DNA of 17,181 nucleotides. It comes from CALCNS01 sp964425745 (GTDB lineage: Bacteria; Bacillota; JAAYKD01). The notes below the pieces were generated by a model that saw nothing but the letters and a program-made list of their open reading frames with translations, was not told the origin of the DNA and did not search any database. Made by a program: the position numbers and the translations under genes. Positions 7,344-14,149 of this stretch are shown here, in pieces. Positions within the stretch are counted from its first letter, which is position 1; each line of letters starts with the position of its first letter. The stretch is taken from the NCBI GenBank assembly GCA_964425745.1, contig CAYRNW010000037.1, positions 1 through 17,181 on the forward strand. The letters run 5' to 3'.

Positions 7344-8627
7344 TCACACCTCCATTTTTCCGGTAACAACTTCATAAATGAGAGATTTTTTGTAGTCATT
7401 TAATTTATTTATGATGATTAGTTTTTTTGAAATCGTTGAATCAATTTGATCACATTTATTATTAAGATAAGCAGAAATTTTTTGTTGTTCAATAATATTT
7501 GGTACTGGATACCGTAATGATTTCATAATTTCTGCAGGTAAATGTGCTATTGTCGCTTTCTCAGGCGAATTTGTTAGGCAATTGTTTTTCGCCATACAGT
7601 ACATGGTGTAATAAAGGAAGTTTACACAAGATTTTTTATTCTCACGTGCACGAATTCTGTGTAAGGCTTTTTGGTAGAAAATCCCTAGTGGCGCATCATC
7701 CCGGACAATCGCTGAACGACCTATTTCTCCACCTTCACAGATCATAAGATCACCGGGCTTTATCGAATATCGTTCAACTTCATTATCTGCGAAATCCATT
7801 TCATTAAGATTTTCATAATTTATATGGTTCCACTGTACATCTGTGTTACGTAAATATGGGCGCAAGGAAACACCGGTTATTCGCTTCGAATCAAGCATTT
7901 TCCCAAGCTCAACCTCATAATTCCAACAAATTTTGTTGATAGCCCAATGCTCTGGTATTTCACCAATCCACTCAATACCACTGTCCCTCATCTTTACATC
8001 AGGATCAAGCCCTTTGGTGACCGCTTCTGTAATGACAGATAACTTATAAGCTTTCAGCTTTTCGATTACTTCCTGCTGCCGGGCAATTATAGCATCGATT
8101 TTAGCGCATTTGTCATCAAGGTAGTCAGCTCGGTTACATTGTTCTTCGTAAGATAAAGTTACAATAGGGTAATTCATAAGTGTTTCTGTATTCAAAGTCC
8201 AACGATTTTCATAGGAAACACCTTTCCCGTGTGCAAAGAACGCCATCAGCCAGTATTGTACTTTAAAGTAATAATCATAGAATACAGGGTTAATTCCATC
8301 CATGCTTTTGAGGTTCACATATGCGGGACTGATGACCCCGGAAACCTTGGAAATACTGCAATTAGCTCCGCTATACAAGTCCATTGGATTCAATAATAGG
8401 TCATCAATCTCCACTGGATTATAGTTGAAATAGCTTTCAGCTACTTGGCCTTCGTTGTTAGAAACATCTCTGACTCTAACACCACTTCGTGCCAATGACA
8501 GAATAATAGGGTCTTCCTGCATAGCTTTTTCGTTTTTACGATTAAAAGCGTGTTTTACACGACCAATTGACCATTCATCTGGGATCTCCCCAATCCAATC
8601 TATACCACTGTCTTTCATCTCACGCAT
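7344..8627 (-). CDS. hsdS: Type I restriction-modification specificity subunit
   Basis: Determines the DNA sequence recognised by the enzyme. Length 427 residues, with the classic two-fold layout: target recognition domain 1 (about 20-165), central helical spacer (about 170-207), domain 2 (about 225-385), C-terminal helical spacer (390-427). Each half begins with the same block, MKDSGIDWIGEIPDEW (4-19) and MRDSGIEWIGEIPEHW (213-228), and each spacer has a KxxxIDxxI...IxKLxxYKxSxI pattern. The start overlaps the stop of the upstream membrane protein (ATGCGTGA), with GGCGGTGA six bases upstream. Both recognition domains look full length, so a two-part recognition site is expected; the sequence cannot be read from the protein. 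Confidence 0.96.
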   Translation of the reverse strand: MREMKDSGIDWIGEIPDEWSIGRVKHAFNRKNEKAMQEDPIILSLARSGVRVRDVSNNEGQVAESYFNYNPVEIDDLLLNPMDLYSGANCSISKVSGVISPAYVNLKSMDGINPVFYDYYFKVQYWLMAFFAHGKGVSYENRWTLNTETLMNYPIVTLSYEEQCNRADYLDDKCAKIDAIIARQQEVIEKLKAYKLSVITEAVTKGLDPDVKMRDSGIEWIGEIPEHWAINKICWNYEVELGKMLDSKRITGVSLRPYLRNTDVQWNHINYENLNEMDFADNEVERYSIKPGDLMICEGGEIGRSAIVRDDAPLGIFYQKALHRIRARENKKSCVNFLYYTMYCMAKNNCLTNSPEKATIAHLPAEIMKSLRYPVPNIIEQQKISAYLNNKCDQIDSTISKKLIIINKLNDYKKSLIYEVVTGKMEV

Positions 8628-9000
8628 CTTTATTCACCGCCTTGCTGCTCTTGATTTTCCGTAATCCAAATATAGCTAAGGCGCATATGCCGATCGCTCC
8701 AACAACACCGCCTAAAACCATTAATATCATCTGCCAATTTGACATTACTAGTTTTGAAAGCCAGATAACAGCATATGTAACTGCCCAGATGATTGCAAAA
8801 ATAAATAATCTGATTAACCAATGAAAAAACGACCCCGTTGTGCTACCAGAGATAAAATCCGCCCTATACAGATCTCCGACTGTGTTATAAGCGATGATAT
8901 ATGCGACAAAACCTATGACAGCCAAAATAATATATTCTTGATACCATACGATTGGAAGTCCTAGAGGCTCGGTTAAGAATTCAAATATAACCTTAAACAT
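8620..9000 (-). CDS. Small three-helix membrane protein within the restriction operon
   Basis: 126 residues, family not recognised. Three hydrophobic segments are evident: about 22-40 (EYIILAVIGFVAYIIAY), 61-81 (WLIRLFIFAIIWAVTYAVIW) and 91-113 (ILMVLGGVVGAIGICALAIF), followed by a basic tail (RKIKSSKAVNK). This suggests an inner membrane protein with a short positive cytoplasmic end. I chose the ATG at 9000, six bases after GGAGG; the frame is open to an ATG at 9024 without a ribosome site. The start overlaps the hsdM stop as ATGTTTAA and the stop overlaps the hsdS start as ATGCGTGA, so it is coupled on both sides. A membrane protein is not a standard part of a type I system; it may anchor the enzyme or sense phage entry, but that is speculation. 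Confidence 0.88.
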   Translation of the reverse strand: MFKVIFEFLTEPLGLPIVWYQEYIILAVIGFVAYIIAYNTVGDLYRADFISGSTTGSFFHWLIRLFIFAIIWAVTYAVIWLSKLVMSNWQMILMVLGGVVGAIGICALAIFGLRKIKSSKAVNKDA

Positions 9001-10723
9001 TGAATACCTCCGCCAAAGCGCCATCTAATTCCTTCTCGATTTCCAGTATCTCTTGCATTATTTCCGCAGATGGCTTTGGCTCTTCGTATTTATAAAAATA
9101 TCTGGTAAAAGGAATCTCATAGCCTATTTTGGATTTTGATTTATCAATCCATGCATCCGGAGCAAAAGGCAATACTTCCCGTTTGAAATATTCTTCAATA
9201 TCTTCTTTTAACGGGATGTTTTCGGTGTCTCGAAGATTGGAATCTGGTTGCTTTTTTCCATTTTTCAGAACAAGTGAACCCTTTTCATCTTTGAGAGGGC
9301 GTTCTATCGTAATTTTCGTATAGCCAAAATCTTCGTTATCAAAGATCATGCTGATTTCGCTAGTTTTAAAGTCTCCGTAAAAACGTGTTATTTCTTCAAT
9401 TGCTCTATCAGGTATATCATTTCTTTTGTTTCCAAGAGCCTTTCTGCGTTTTTCATATAAGCCGTTGGCGTTAATAAGCTGCACCTTGCCCTCTCGTTTG
9501 GTGCCTTTCTTTTTATTGGAAATGACCCAAATATATGTGGCAATCCCCGTGTTGTAAAAAATATCGTTAGGTAACGCAATGATCGCTTCAAGCAAGTCGT
9601 TTTCAATAATATATTTTCTGATTTCGGATGGCCCGCTTCCAGCGTCACCAGTGAATAGTGGTGAGCCATTATGAATAATAGCAATTCTGCTGCCGCCGTC
9701 CTTACGTTCTTTCATTTTGGATAGGGCAGTCATGAGAAATAACATTTGACCATCGCCTACAGAAGGAAGCCCCGCTCCAAACCGGCCAGCAAAGCCACGT
9801 TTTGCTTCAGATTCAACTTTTGCTTTTTCGTTCTTCCATTCACGGCCGAAGGGCGGATTGGAAAGAATATAGTCAAAGGATTGACCTTCAAATTGATCGG
9901 ATGAGAGTGTATTTCCTTCCTTAATGAATTCAGCATTGTTTCCTTTGATGAGCATGTCTGCTTTGCAGATTGCAAAGGTTTGGTCATTGATTTCTTGTCC
10001 GAATGAAACAAGTTCTGTTGAGGTATTTAACTCATGTAAATATTCCTCGGCAACAGAAAGCATACCACCAGTCCCGCATGCGGGATCATAAATTGTTTTC
10101 GCCACATTATTGCCAGATAGAATGTCGTTATCATCATAAAATAAAACATTTACCATAAGCTTTATAACTTCTCTAGGCGTGTAGTGCTGTCCAGCATCCT
10201 CATTGTGAGATTCAGAAAATCTGCGAATTATTTCTTCGAATATATATCCCATCTCAAGGTTAGATATAACAGATGGATGAAGGTTCGCCTTCTGTGTTGT
10301 GAACTCTTTAAGGACAATATACAAGATTCCCTTATTCGCCATTGTATTAATGTGCCCATCGAATTTAAATTTCTCAATAATATCGTGAACATTTTCAGAA
10401 AAGCCATTTAAGTAATCCCTGAAATTAGCTTCAATGTTATCAGGATCATCCAGTAAACGTTCAAAGGTATACTTGCTGGTATTGTAAAAAGGCTGTGCTG
10501 ATGCCTTGCGAAGCAATACATCTCTCATAGGTAGTGTTTTTACGCTTTCGTATTTCTCCAATACAACATCTTTAGTATCTGACAAGATACAATCGAAGCG
10601 GCGAACAACTGTCAATGGTAAAATAACTTCCCCATATTCGTGAGGTTTGTAAACTCCAGTCAATTTATCTGCAATCGCCCAGATTAGAGCAGCCTTTTCA
10701 GAAATATTTGCACTTAAACTCAT
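8993..10723 (-). CDS. hsdM: Type I restriction-modification methyltransferase, M subunit
   Basis: N6-adenine methyltransferase that, as two copies with one HsdS, methylates the recognition site. Length 576 residues from the chosen start. An N-terminal helical domain (about 10-170) is followed by GQHYTPREV (178-186), the SAM-binding motif YDPACGTGG (212-220) and catalytic NPPF (289-292), all as in active N6-adenine enzymes. A C-terminal helical part for HsdS contact ends ...GALAEVFNV. The ATG at 10723 follows GGAGGAG by seven bases and the upstream gene's stop by one base. The frame is open 15 codons further upstream but that would overlap the regulator gene and has no ribosome site. Its end overlaps the membrane protein gene. 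Confidence 0.97.
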   Translation of the reverse strand: MSLSANISEKAALIWAIADKLTGVYKPHEYGEVILPLTVVRRFDCILSDTKDVVLEKYESVKTLPMRDVLLRKASAQPFYNTSKYTFERLLDDPDNIEANFRDYLNGFSENVHDIIEKFKFDGHINTMANKGILYIVLKEFTTQKANLHPSVISNLEMGYIFEEIIRRFSESHNEDAGQHYTPREVIKLMVNVLFYDDNDILSGNNVAKTIYDPACGTGGMLSVAEEYLHELNTSTELVSFGQEINDQTFAICKADMLIKGNNAEFIKEGNTLSSDQFEGQSFDYILSNPPFGREWKNEKAKVESEAKRGFAGRFGAGLPSVGDGQMLFLMTALSKMKERKDGGSRIAIIHNGSPLFTGDAGSGPSEIRKYIIENDLLEAIIALPNDIFYNTGIATYIWVISNKKKGTKREGKVQLINANGLYEKRRKALGNKRNDIPDRAIEEITRFYGDFKTSEISMIFDNEDFGYTKITIERPLKDEKGSLVLKNGKKQPDSNLRDTENIPLKEDIEEYFKREVLPFAPDAWIDKSKSKIGYEIPFTRYFYKYEEPKPSAEIMQEILEIEKELDGALAEVFNV

Positions 10724-10724
10724 G

Positions 10725-10946
10725 TTAATTCTCCTCCGTTTTTTTGTCTGGTACAAATTCCATGACATCGCAAATGTCGCAATTTAGTGCGGCGCATATC
10801 TTTTGAAGTATTTCCGTGTTCACATTTTCATTTCGGCCAAGCTTAGAAATGGTAGCCGAACTGACGCCGGAAAGACGCTGCAGGTCTTTCTTTTTCATAT
10901 TCTTATCAATCAACAGCTTCCAGAGCTTGTTATAGCTTATTGCCAT
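10725..10946 (-). CDS. Xre-family helix-turn-helix regulator, first gene of the restriction operon
   Basis: 73-residue single-domain DNA-binding protein. The helix-turn-helix is at about 18-40 (KKKDLQRLSGVSSATISKL), followed by NVNTEILQKICAALNCDICDVMEF, typical of the short Xre/HTH_26 type. The ATG at 10946 lies after GGGAGGTG with proper spacing; an ATG ten codons earlier lacks one. It is separated from hsdM by a single base. Its position as first gene suggests a control protein that sets the timing or level of the restriction operon, probably by binding near the promoter at 10976-11004. No clear operator palindrome is visible there. Confidence 0.92.
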   Translation of the reverse strand: MAISYNKLWKLLIDKNMKKKDLQRLSGVSSATISKLGRNENVNTEILQKICAALNCDICDVMEFVPDKKTEEN

Positions 10947-10975
10947 GGTTTTGCACCTCCCGCAAATATACCCCA

Positions 10976-11004
10976 ATTATATCGCTAATACTAGAAAATA
11001 ACAA
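10976..11004 (-). promoter_or_regulatory. Promoter of the defence operon
   Basis: On the - strand, TTGTTA (11004-10999), a 17-base spacer and a perfect TATAAT (10981-10976). Transcription would start near 10969, giving a leader of about 22 bases before the regulator's ATG at 10946. Spacing and -10 match the housekeeping sigma factor consensus, so strong basal expression is expected unless repressed. Confidence 0.82.
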
Positions 11005-11046
11005 TAAAATTTAAGAACGCATAATTTTTAATGCCTATTCATGTTT

Positions 11047-11077
11047 GCATCCACACCATCTTGTGGGTGCTTTTTTT
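11047..11077 (+). terminator. Rightward terminator between the two divergent operons
   Basis: GCATCCACA (11047-11055) pairs with TGTGGGTGC (11062-11070), loop of six bases, one G-T pair, followed by seven T residues (11071-11077). A strong intrinsic terminator for + strand transcripts. No rightward gene precedes it, so it either insulates the replication module from antisense transcripts or is the remnant of a gene replaced by the restriction cassette. Confidence 0.8.
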
Positions 11078-11290
11078 ATTTGCACCCCCTCCGAATTGTC
11101 TTGATCTCCTGGCATATGGTGAGCGACAGAATATTTCAAAGAAGTTGATTATTTTGTCGTTCAAAACCGGCAAAAGTGTCCTGTGACTATTGAGGGAGAA
11201 AATATTTCTGATTCTTTTCGTTCAAACCGATGTTTTAGCTCCATTGGTTAGTGAGGGACAAGAAACCAGCCCTCGGAAGGCGGTGAAAAA
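11078..11290 (+). promoter_or_regulatory. Leader region of the primase gene with imperfect direct repeat
   Basis: No gene. Two related blocks, 11130-11169 and 11201-11229, each begin AATATTTC and end with CGTTCAAA(A)CCG; the first carries about ten extra bases. They could be binding sites for a regulator or for the replication protein. I could not find a convincing -35/-10 pair, so the primase promoter is not assigned. GGAAGGCGGTG just before 11291 serves as the ribosome site. Confidence 0.45.
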
Positions 11291-13621
11291 ATGCAATACG
11301 ACAAACTGCCAAAAGCACTGCGAGAAAACGGAAAGTTCTGCCTCTGGAATTTCGAGGAACGCAAAGGGCAAGTGAAGCCTGATAAGGTGCCATATCAAAT
11401 CAATGGGAGAAAAGCACAGCCAAACAATGAAAAGACCTTCACTGATTATACAACTGCGCTTGAAGTGGTTAGCCGATTTGACGGACTGGGGATTGGCATC
11501 TTTAAGCGATTTTCAGCCATTGACATCGATCACTGCATCAACGAGGACGGAACCTTAAATGCTCTCAGTGAAGCCATCGTTGATCTATTTGAGCGCTGCT
11601 ATATGGAGAAAAGTCCATCCGGTAAGGGCCTGCGTATCCTCTTTAAAGCAAGTGGTTTCAATTACGACACAGCCAAATACTACATCAACAATATCAATAT
11701 TGGCGTTGAAGTGTATGTCTATGGCGTGACAAAGAAGTTCTTATCCGTGACCGGCAATGTGTTTAGAGACGGAGACATCGTAGAGGCTGCTGAGAAACTG
11801 GAGATCCTGCTGGACCGATTTATGCTCAGGCCGGTGAAAAAGAAAAACAAGAGCCAAAAGCCCGCCATATCCTACCTATCGGATGAGGACGTCCTCAGCA
11901 GAGCAAAGACCGCTAAGAACAAAGAGGAATTCATCAAGCTGTGGAACGGAGAAATTCCAGAAGGCAAATCCCATAGTGAAGCAGACCTTGCCCTGTGTGC
12001 GCATCTTGCGTTCTGGTGCGGTGAGGATATCACCCAAATGGACAGGATGTTCCGACAAAGTGGTCTGTACCGTGAAAAATGGGACCGGGTGCAGAGCGGA
12101 ACCACCTACGGACAGATCACCCTTGAAAAAGCGGTCGAGGGTGTCTCTGAGACATACAGTCCTATTGGAAGACTCTCTCAAATCGAGACGGATTTCGAAG
12201 TGTCGGGCTGTAAGCCACTGGAGGAAATGAAGCCCCATCGCAATCCTCGCTATGGATGGAACGACATCGGCAACAGCAACCTGTTCGCGGATCACTATAA
12301 GGCCATCGCCCGGTATGTGCCGGAGCGCAGGCAGTGGTTCGTTTATGACGGGATGGCTTGGCGAGGGGATACTGGCAACCTTAAGGTCATGAACCTGTGT
12401 AAAAAACTGGCCAACAAGCTGATGGTCTACGCCCTGTCCATCGAGGAAGAACTGCTGCGCAAGCAGTACATCGAGTTTATCAGCAAATGGCAGACCCGCA
12501 GGCAGCGGGAAATCGTCCTCAAGGATGCTCAGGACGTGCATCCGCTTTCGGCAAGTGCCTTTGACACCGACATTTATCTGCTCAACTGCCAAAATGGGAC
12601 GCTTAACCTGCAAACCAGTATGTTCCGTGAACACAGGGCCGAGGACTACATTACTAAAATCGCTGGTGTACATTATGACCCATCAGCAAAGTGTCCACGC
12701 TGGGAGCTGTTCATTGACGAGGTCATGAGCGGCGACAGGGAAAAAGCAGAGTTCTTTCAGAAAAGCCTGGGCTATGCCCTGACAGGAGATACCCGCCATG
12801 AAGCGATGTTCATCCTGTTCGGCGCAACTACCCGAAATGGTAAAGGCACCTCGATGGAAACCTTTCTTCGCATCTGTGGCGATTATGGCAGAACCTGCAG
12901 GCCTGAAACCATCGGAATGAAACCAAATAGCAGCGGCTCCGCTCCTTCCGAGGATGTGGCGCGGCTGGCCGGAGCGAGGTTCGTGAACATCAGCGAGCCG
13001 GACAAGCGGCTGACGCTCAGCGCGGCACTCCTTAAGACGCTGACAGGCAGCGACACTGTCAACGCTCGGTTCTTGCATGAAAACAGCTTTGACTTCAAAC
13101 CCCAGTTCAAAATCTTTACCAACACCAACTACCTGCCAACCGTAACTGACTTGACTCTCTTGACCAGCGGGCGAGTGAAGATCATTCCCTTTGAGCGGCA
13201 CTTCGATGAGTTCGAGCGGGACCTCGGTCTGAAGGATGAGTTCTTTCGGCAGGAAAACCTCAGTGGCATCCTCAACTGGGCCTTGGAAGGCTATGCGAAG
13301 CTCCGCAGGAGTGGCCTTGATATGCCGCAGTCGGTTATGGATGCGACCCTTGCCTACCACCGGGAAAACGACAAGGTCGGACTCTTCATCGAAGAGCGCC
13401 TGGTCGAGGATGGAAGCTGTGAGGAACGCACTTCCGACATCTATTACGCCTATCAAGGCTGGTGCAGGGAGAATGGCTACTTCCCCGAAAATGCCAGAAA
13501 CTTTAAGACTGCTCTGGCCAATGTGGGAGAGATTGTACGAAAGCGTCCCCGGAATGGAGGTGAAAAGACTACTGTGTTCATCGGATACAAGCTGCTCAGG
13601 GGAACAGAATTCCTCGAGTAA
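11291..13621 (+). CDS. Primase-helicase replication protein (phage/plasmid D5/P4 family)
   Basis: Probable initiator of element replication, combining primer synthesis and DNA unwinding. Length 776 residues. The N-terminal primase-polymerase-like part has the acidic pair AIDIDH (D78, D80) and SPSGKGLRI (108-116). A linker and a D5-type region (about 320-470) precede the superfamily 3 helicase: Walker A GATTRNGKGT (511-520), Walker B region RFVNISEP (563-570) and polar sensor TNTNYLP (610-616). The C-terminal part (about 670-776) resembles the winged-helix end of such proteins. The ATG follows GGAAGGCGGTG. It is the first gene of the rightward module and is followed at once by a large hairpin (13631-13718), as in satellite replicons where the origin lies next to the rep gene. 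Related genes occur in phages, plasmids and satellites. Confidence 0.93.
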   Translation: MQYDKLPKALRENGKFCLWNFEERKGQVKPDKVPYQINGRKAQPNNEKTFTDYTTALEVVSRFDGLGIGIFKRFSAIDIDHCINEDGTLNALSEAIVDLFERCYMEKSPSGKGLRILFKASGFNYDTAKYYINNINIGVEVYVYGVTKKFLSVTGNVFRDGDIVEAAEKLEILLDRFMLRPVKKKNKSQKPAISYLSDEDVLSRAKTAKNKEEFIKLWNGEIPEGKSHSEADLALCAHLAFWCGEDITQMDRMFRQSGLYREKWDRVQSGTTYGQITLEKAVEGVSETYSPIGRLSQIETDFEVSGCKPLEEMKPHRNPRYGWNDIGNSNLFADHYKAIARYVPERRQWFVYDGMAWRGDTGNLKVMNLCKKLANKLMVYALSIEEELLRKQYIEFISKWQTRRQREIVLKDAQDVHPLSASAFDTDIYLLNCQNGTLNLQTSMFREHRAEDYITKIAGVHYDPSAKCPRWELFIDEVMSGDREKAEFFQKSLGYALTGDTRHEAMFILFGATTRNGKGTSMETFLRICGDYGRTCRPETIGMKPNSSGSAPSEDVARLAGARFVNISEPDKRLTLSAALLKTLTGSDTVNARFLHENSFDFKPQFKIFTNTNYLPTVTDLTLLTSGRVKIIPFERHFDEFERDLGLKDEFFRQENLSGILNWALEGYAKLRRSGLDMPQSVMDATLAYHRENDKVGLFIEERLVEDGSCEERTSDIYYAYQGWCRENGYFPENARNFKTALANVGEIVRKRPRNGGEKTTVFIGYKLLRGTEFLE

Positions 13622-13630
13622 ATCAACACA

Positions 13631-13718
13631 GGGGCAGACTGTGGCAGGTATTTTAGGTAGTTCCTAAATTCTATAGTCACATGAGAAACTACCCGTAAAA
13701 CCTGCCACAAGATGCCCC
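13631..13718. repeat. Large near-symmetric hairpin after the primase gene, candidate replication origin
   Basis: The arms match segment by segment: GGGGCA (13631-13636) with TGCCCC (13713-13718), TGTGGCAGGT (13640-13649) with ACCTGCCACA (13700-13709), GGTAGTT (13656-13662) with AACTACC (13687-13693). The internal loops are symmetric (3 and 6 bases per side) and the apical loop has 24 bases. That is 23 perfect pairs in three blocks. No T tract follows, so it is not an ordinary terminator. Its place beside the primase-helicase gene suggests an origin or initiator-binding site; a structured transcript is the alternative. Confidence 0.7.
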
Positions 13719-13739
13719 ATGTGAGAAAGGAGTAAAAGC

Positions 13740-14027
13740 ATGGCTACTAAAACCTATCTTCTGGTCCAAGACGACCATAACCTACTGTGTACTCGATACT
13801 TCTTCGGCAACCCATATCTTGTTGCAGAGGAAAGCGGCTGCCGCTTCTATATGACGGTCCATGACAGTGGCGCCATCCGGGTACACGCAACAAAGCCGTA
13901 TGACTTTGGAAGGCTTGAAGCCTTAATGGTACGGTGTCCTAAGTGCACAGCTCAGATGGTACCGATTTACTCATCATTCAACAACGATGAGACACAAGCC
14001 TTCCAGTGCATCATCTGCAAGAAGTGA
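13740..14027 (+). CDS. Small zinc-ribbon protein of unknown function
   Basis: 95 residues. A C-terminal zinc ribbon is formed by C66-P-K-C69 and C90-I-I-C93. The N-terminal 60 residues look beta-rich (TYLLVQDDHN, CRFYMTVHDSGAIRVHA) and contain no known motif. AAAGGAG lies seven bases before the ATG. It sits between the hairpin after the primase gene and the capsid gene leader. A nucleic-acid-binding or regulatory role is possible, but I do not recognise the family. Confidence 0.8.
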   Translation: MATKTYLLVQDDHNLLCTRYFFGNPYLVAEESGCRFYMTVHDSGAIRVHATKPYDFGRLEALMVRCPKCTAQMVPIYSSFNNDETQAFQCIICKK

Positions 14028-14033
14028 CCCTAG

Positions 14034-14123
14034 GGGGATGTTAAATCCCCAGAACTTTTTCAACCGGACAGCGGCGTGGGGCTTCACGCAGAAAAACGCG
14101 AATTCAAACGGGGGAATAACCCC
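14034..14123 (+). promoter_or_regulatory. Structured leader of the capsid gene with three hairpins
   Basis: Three short stems stand in a row: GGGGAT/ATCCCC (14034-14050, followed by AGAACTTTTT, a weak terminator form), GCGTG/CACGC (14074-14089) and GGGG/CCCC with a five-base loop (14111-14123). A TTCAAACGG motif lies at 14103-14111. The ribosome site GGAGG (14137-14141) comes right after the third stem. The arrangement could allow termination or translation control of the capsid gene. Confidence 0.45.
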
Positions 14124-14149
14124 AAATCAAATTTATGGAGGAATTTATC

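Noticed and set aside
11190..11375. 61-codon frame starting with TTG before the primase gene
   Set aside because: It overlaps the first 85 bases of the primase gene in another frame, lacks a convincing ribosome site and has a non-protein-like composition.
13090..13115. TTCAAACCCC and GTTCAAAATC inside the primase gene as further copies of the intergenic motif
   Set aside because: They encode Phe-Lys pairs in the coding frame and diverge after TTCAAA, so chance explains them.
12683..13456. 257-codon open frame on the - strand opposite the primase gene
   Set aside because: It is fully antisense to a gene with clear helicase motifs, has no domain that I recognise, and is explained by codon bias of the sense gene. 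The same holds for 11876-12673.
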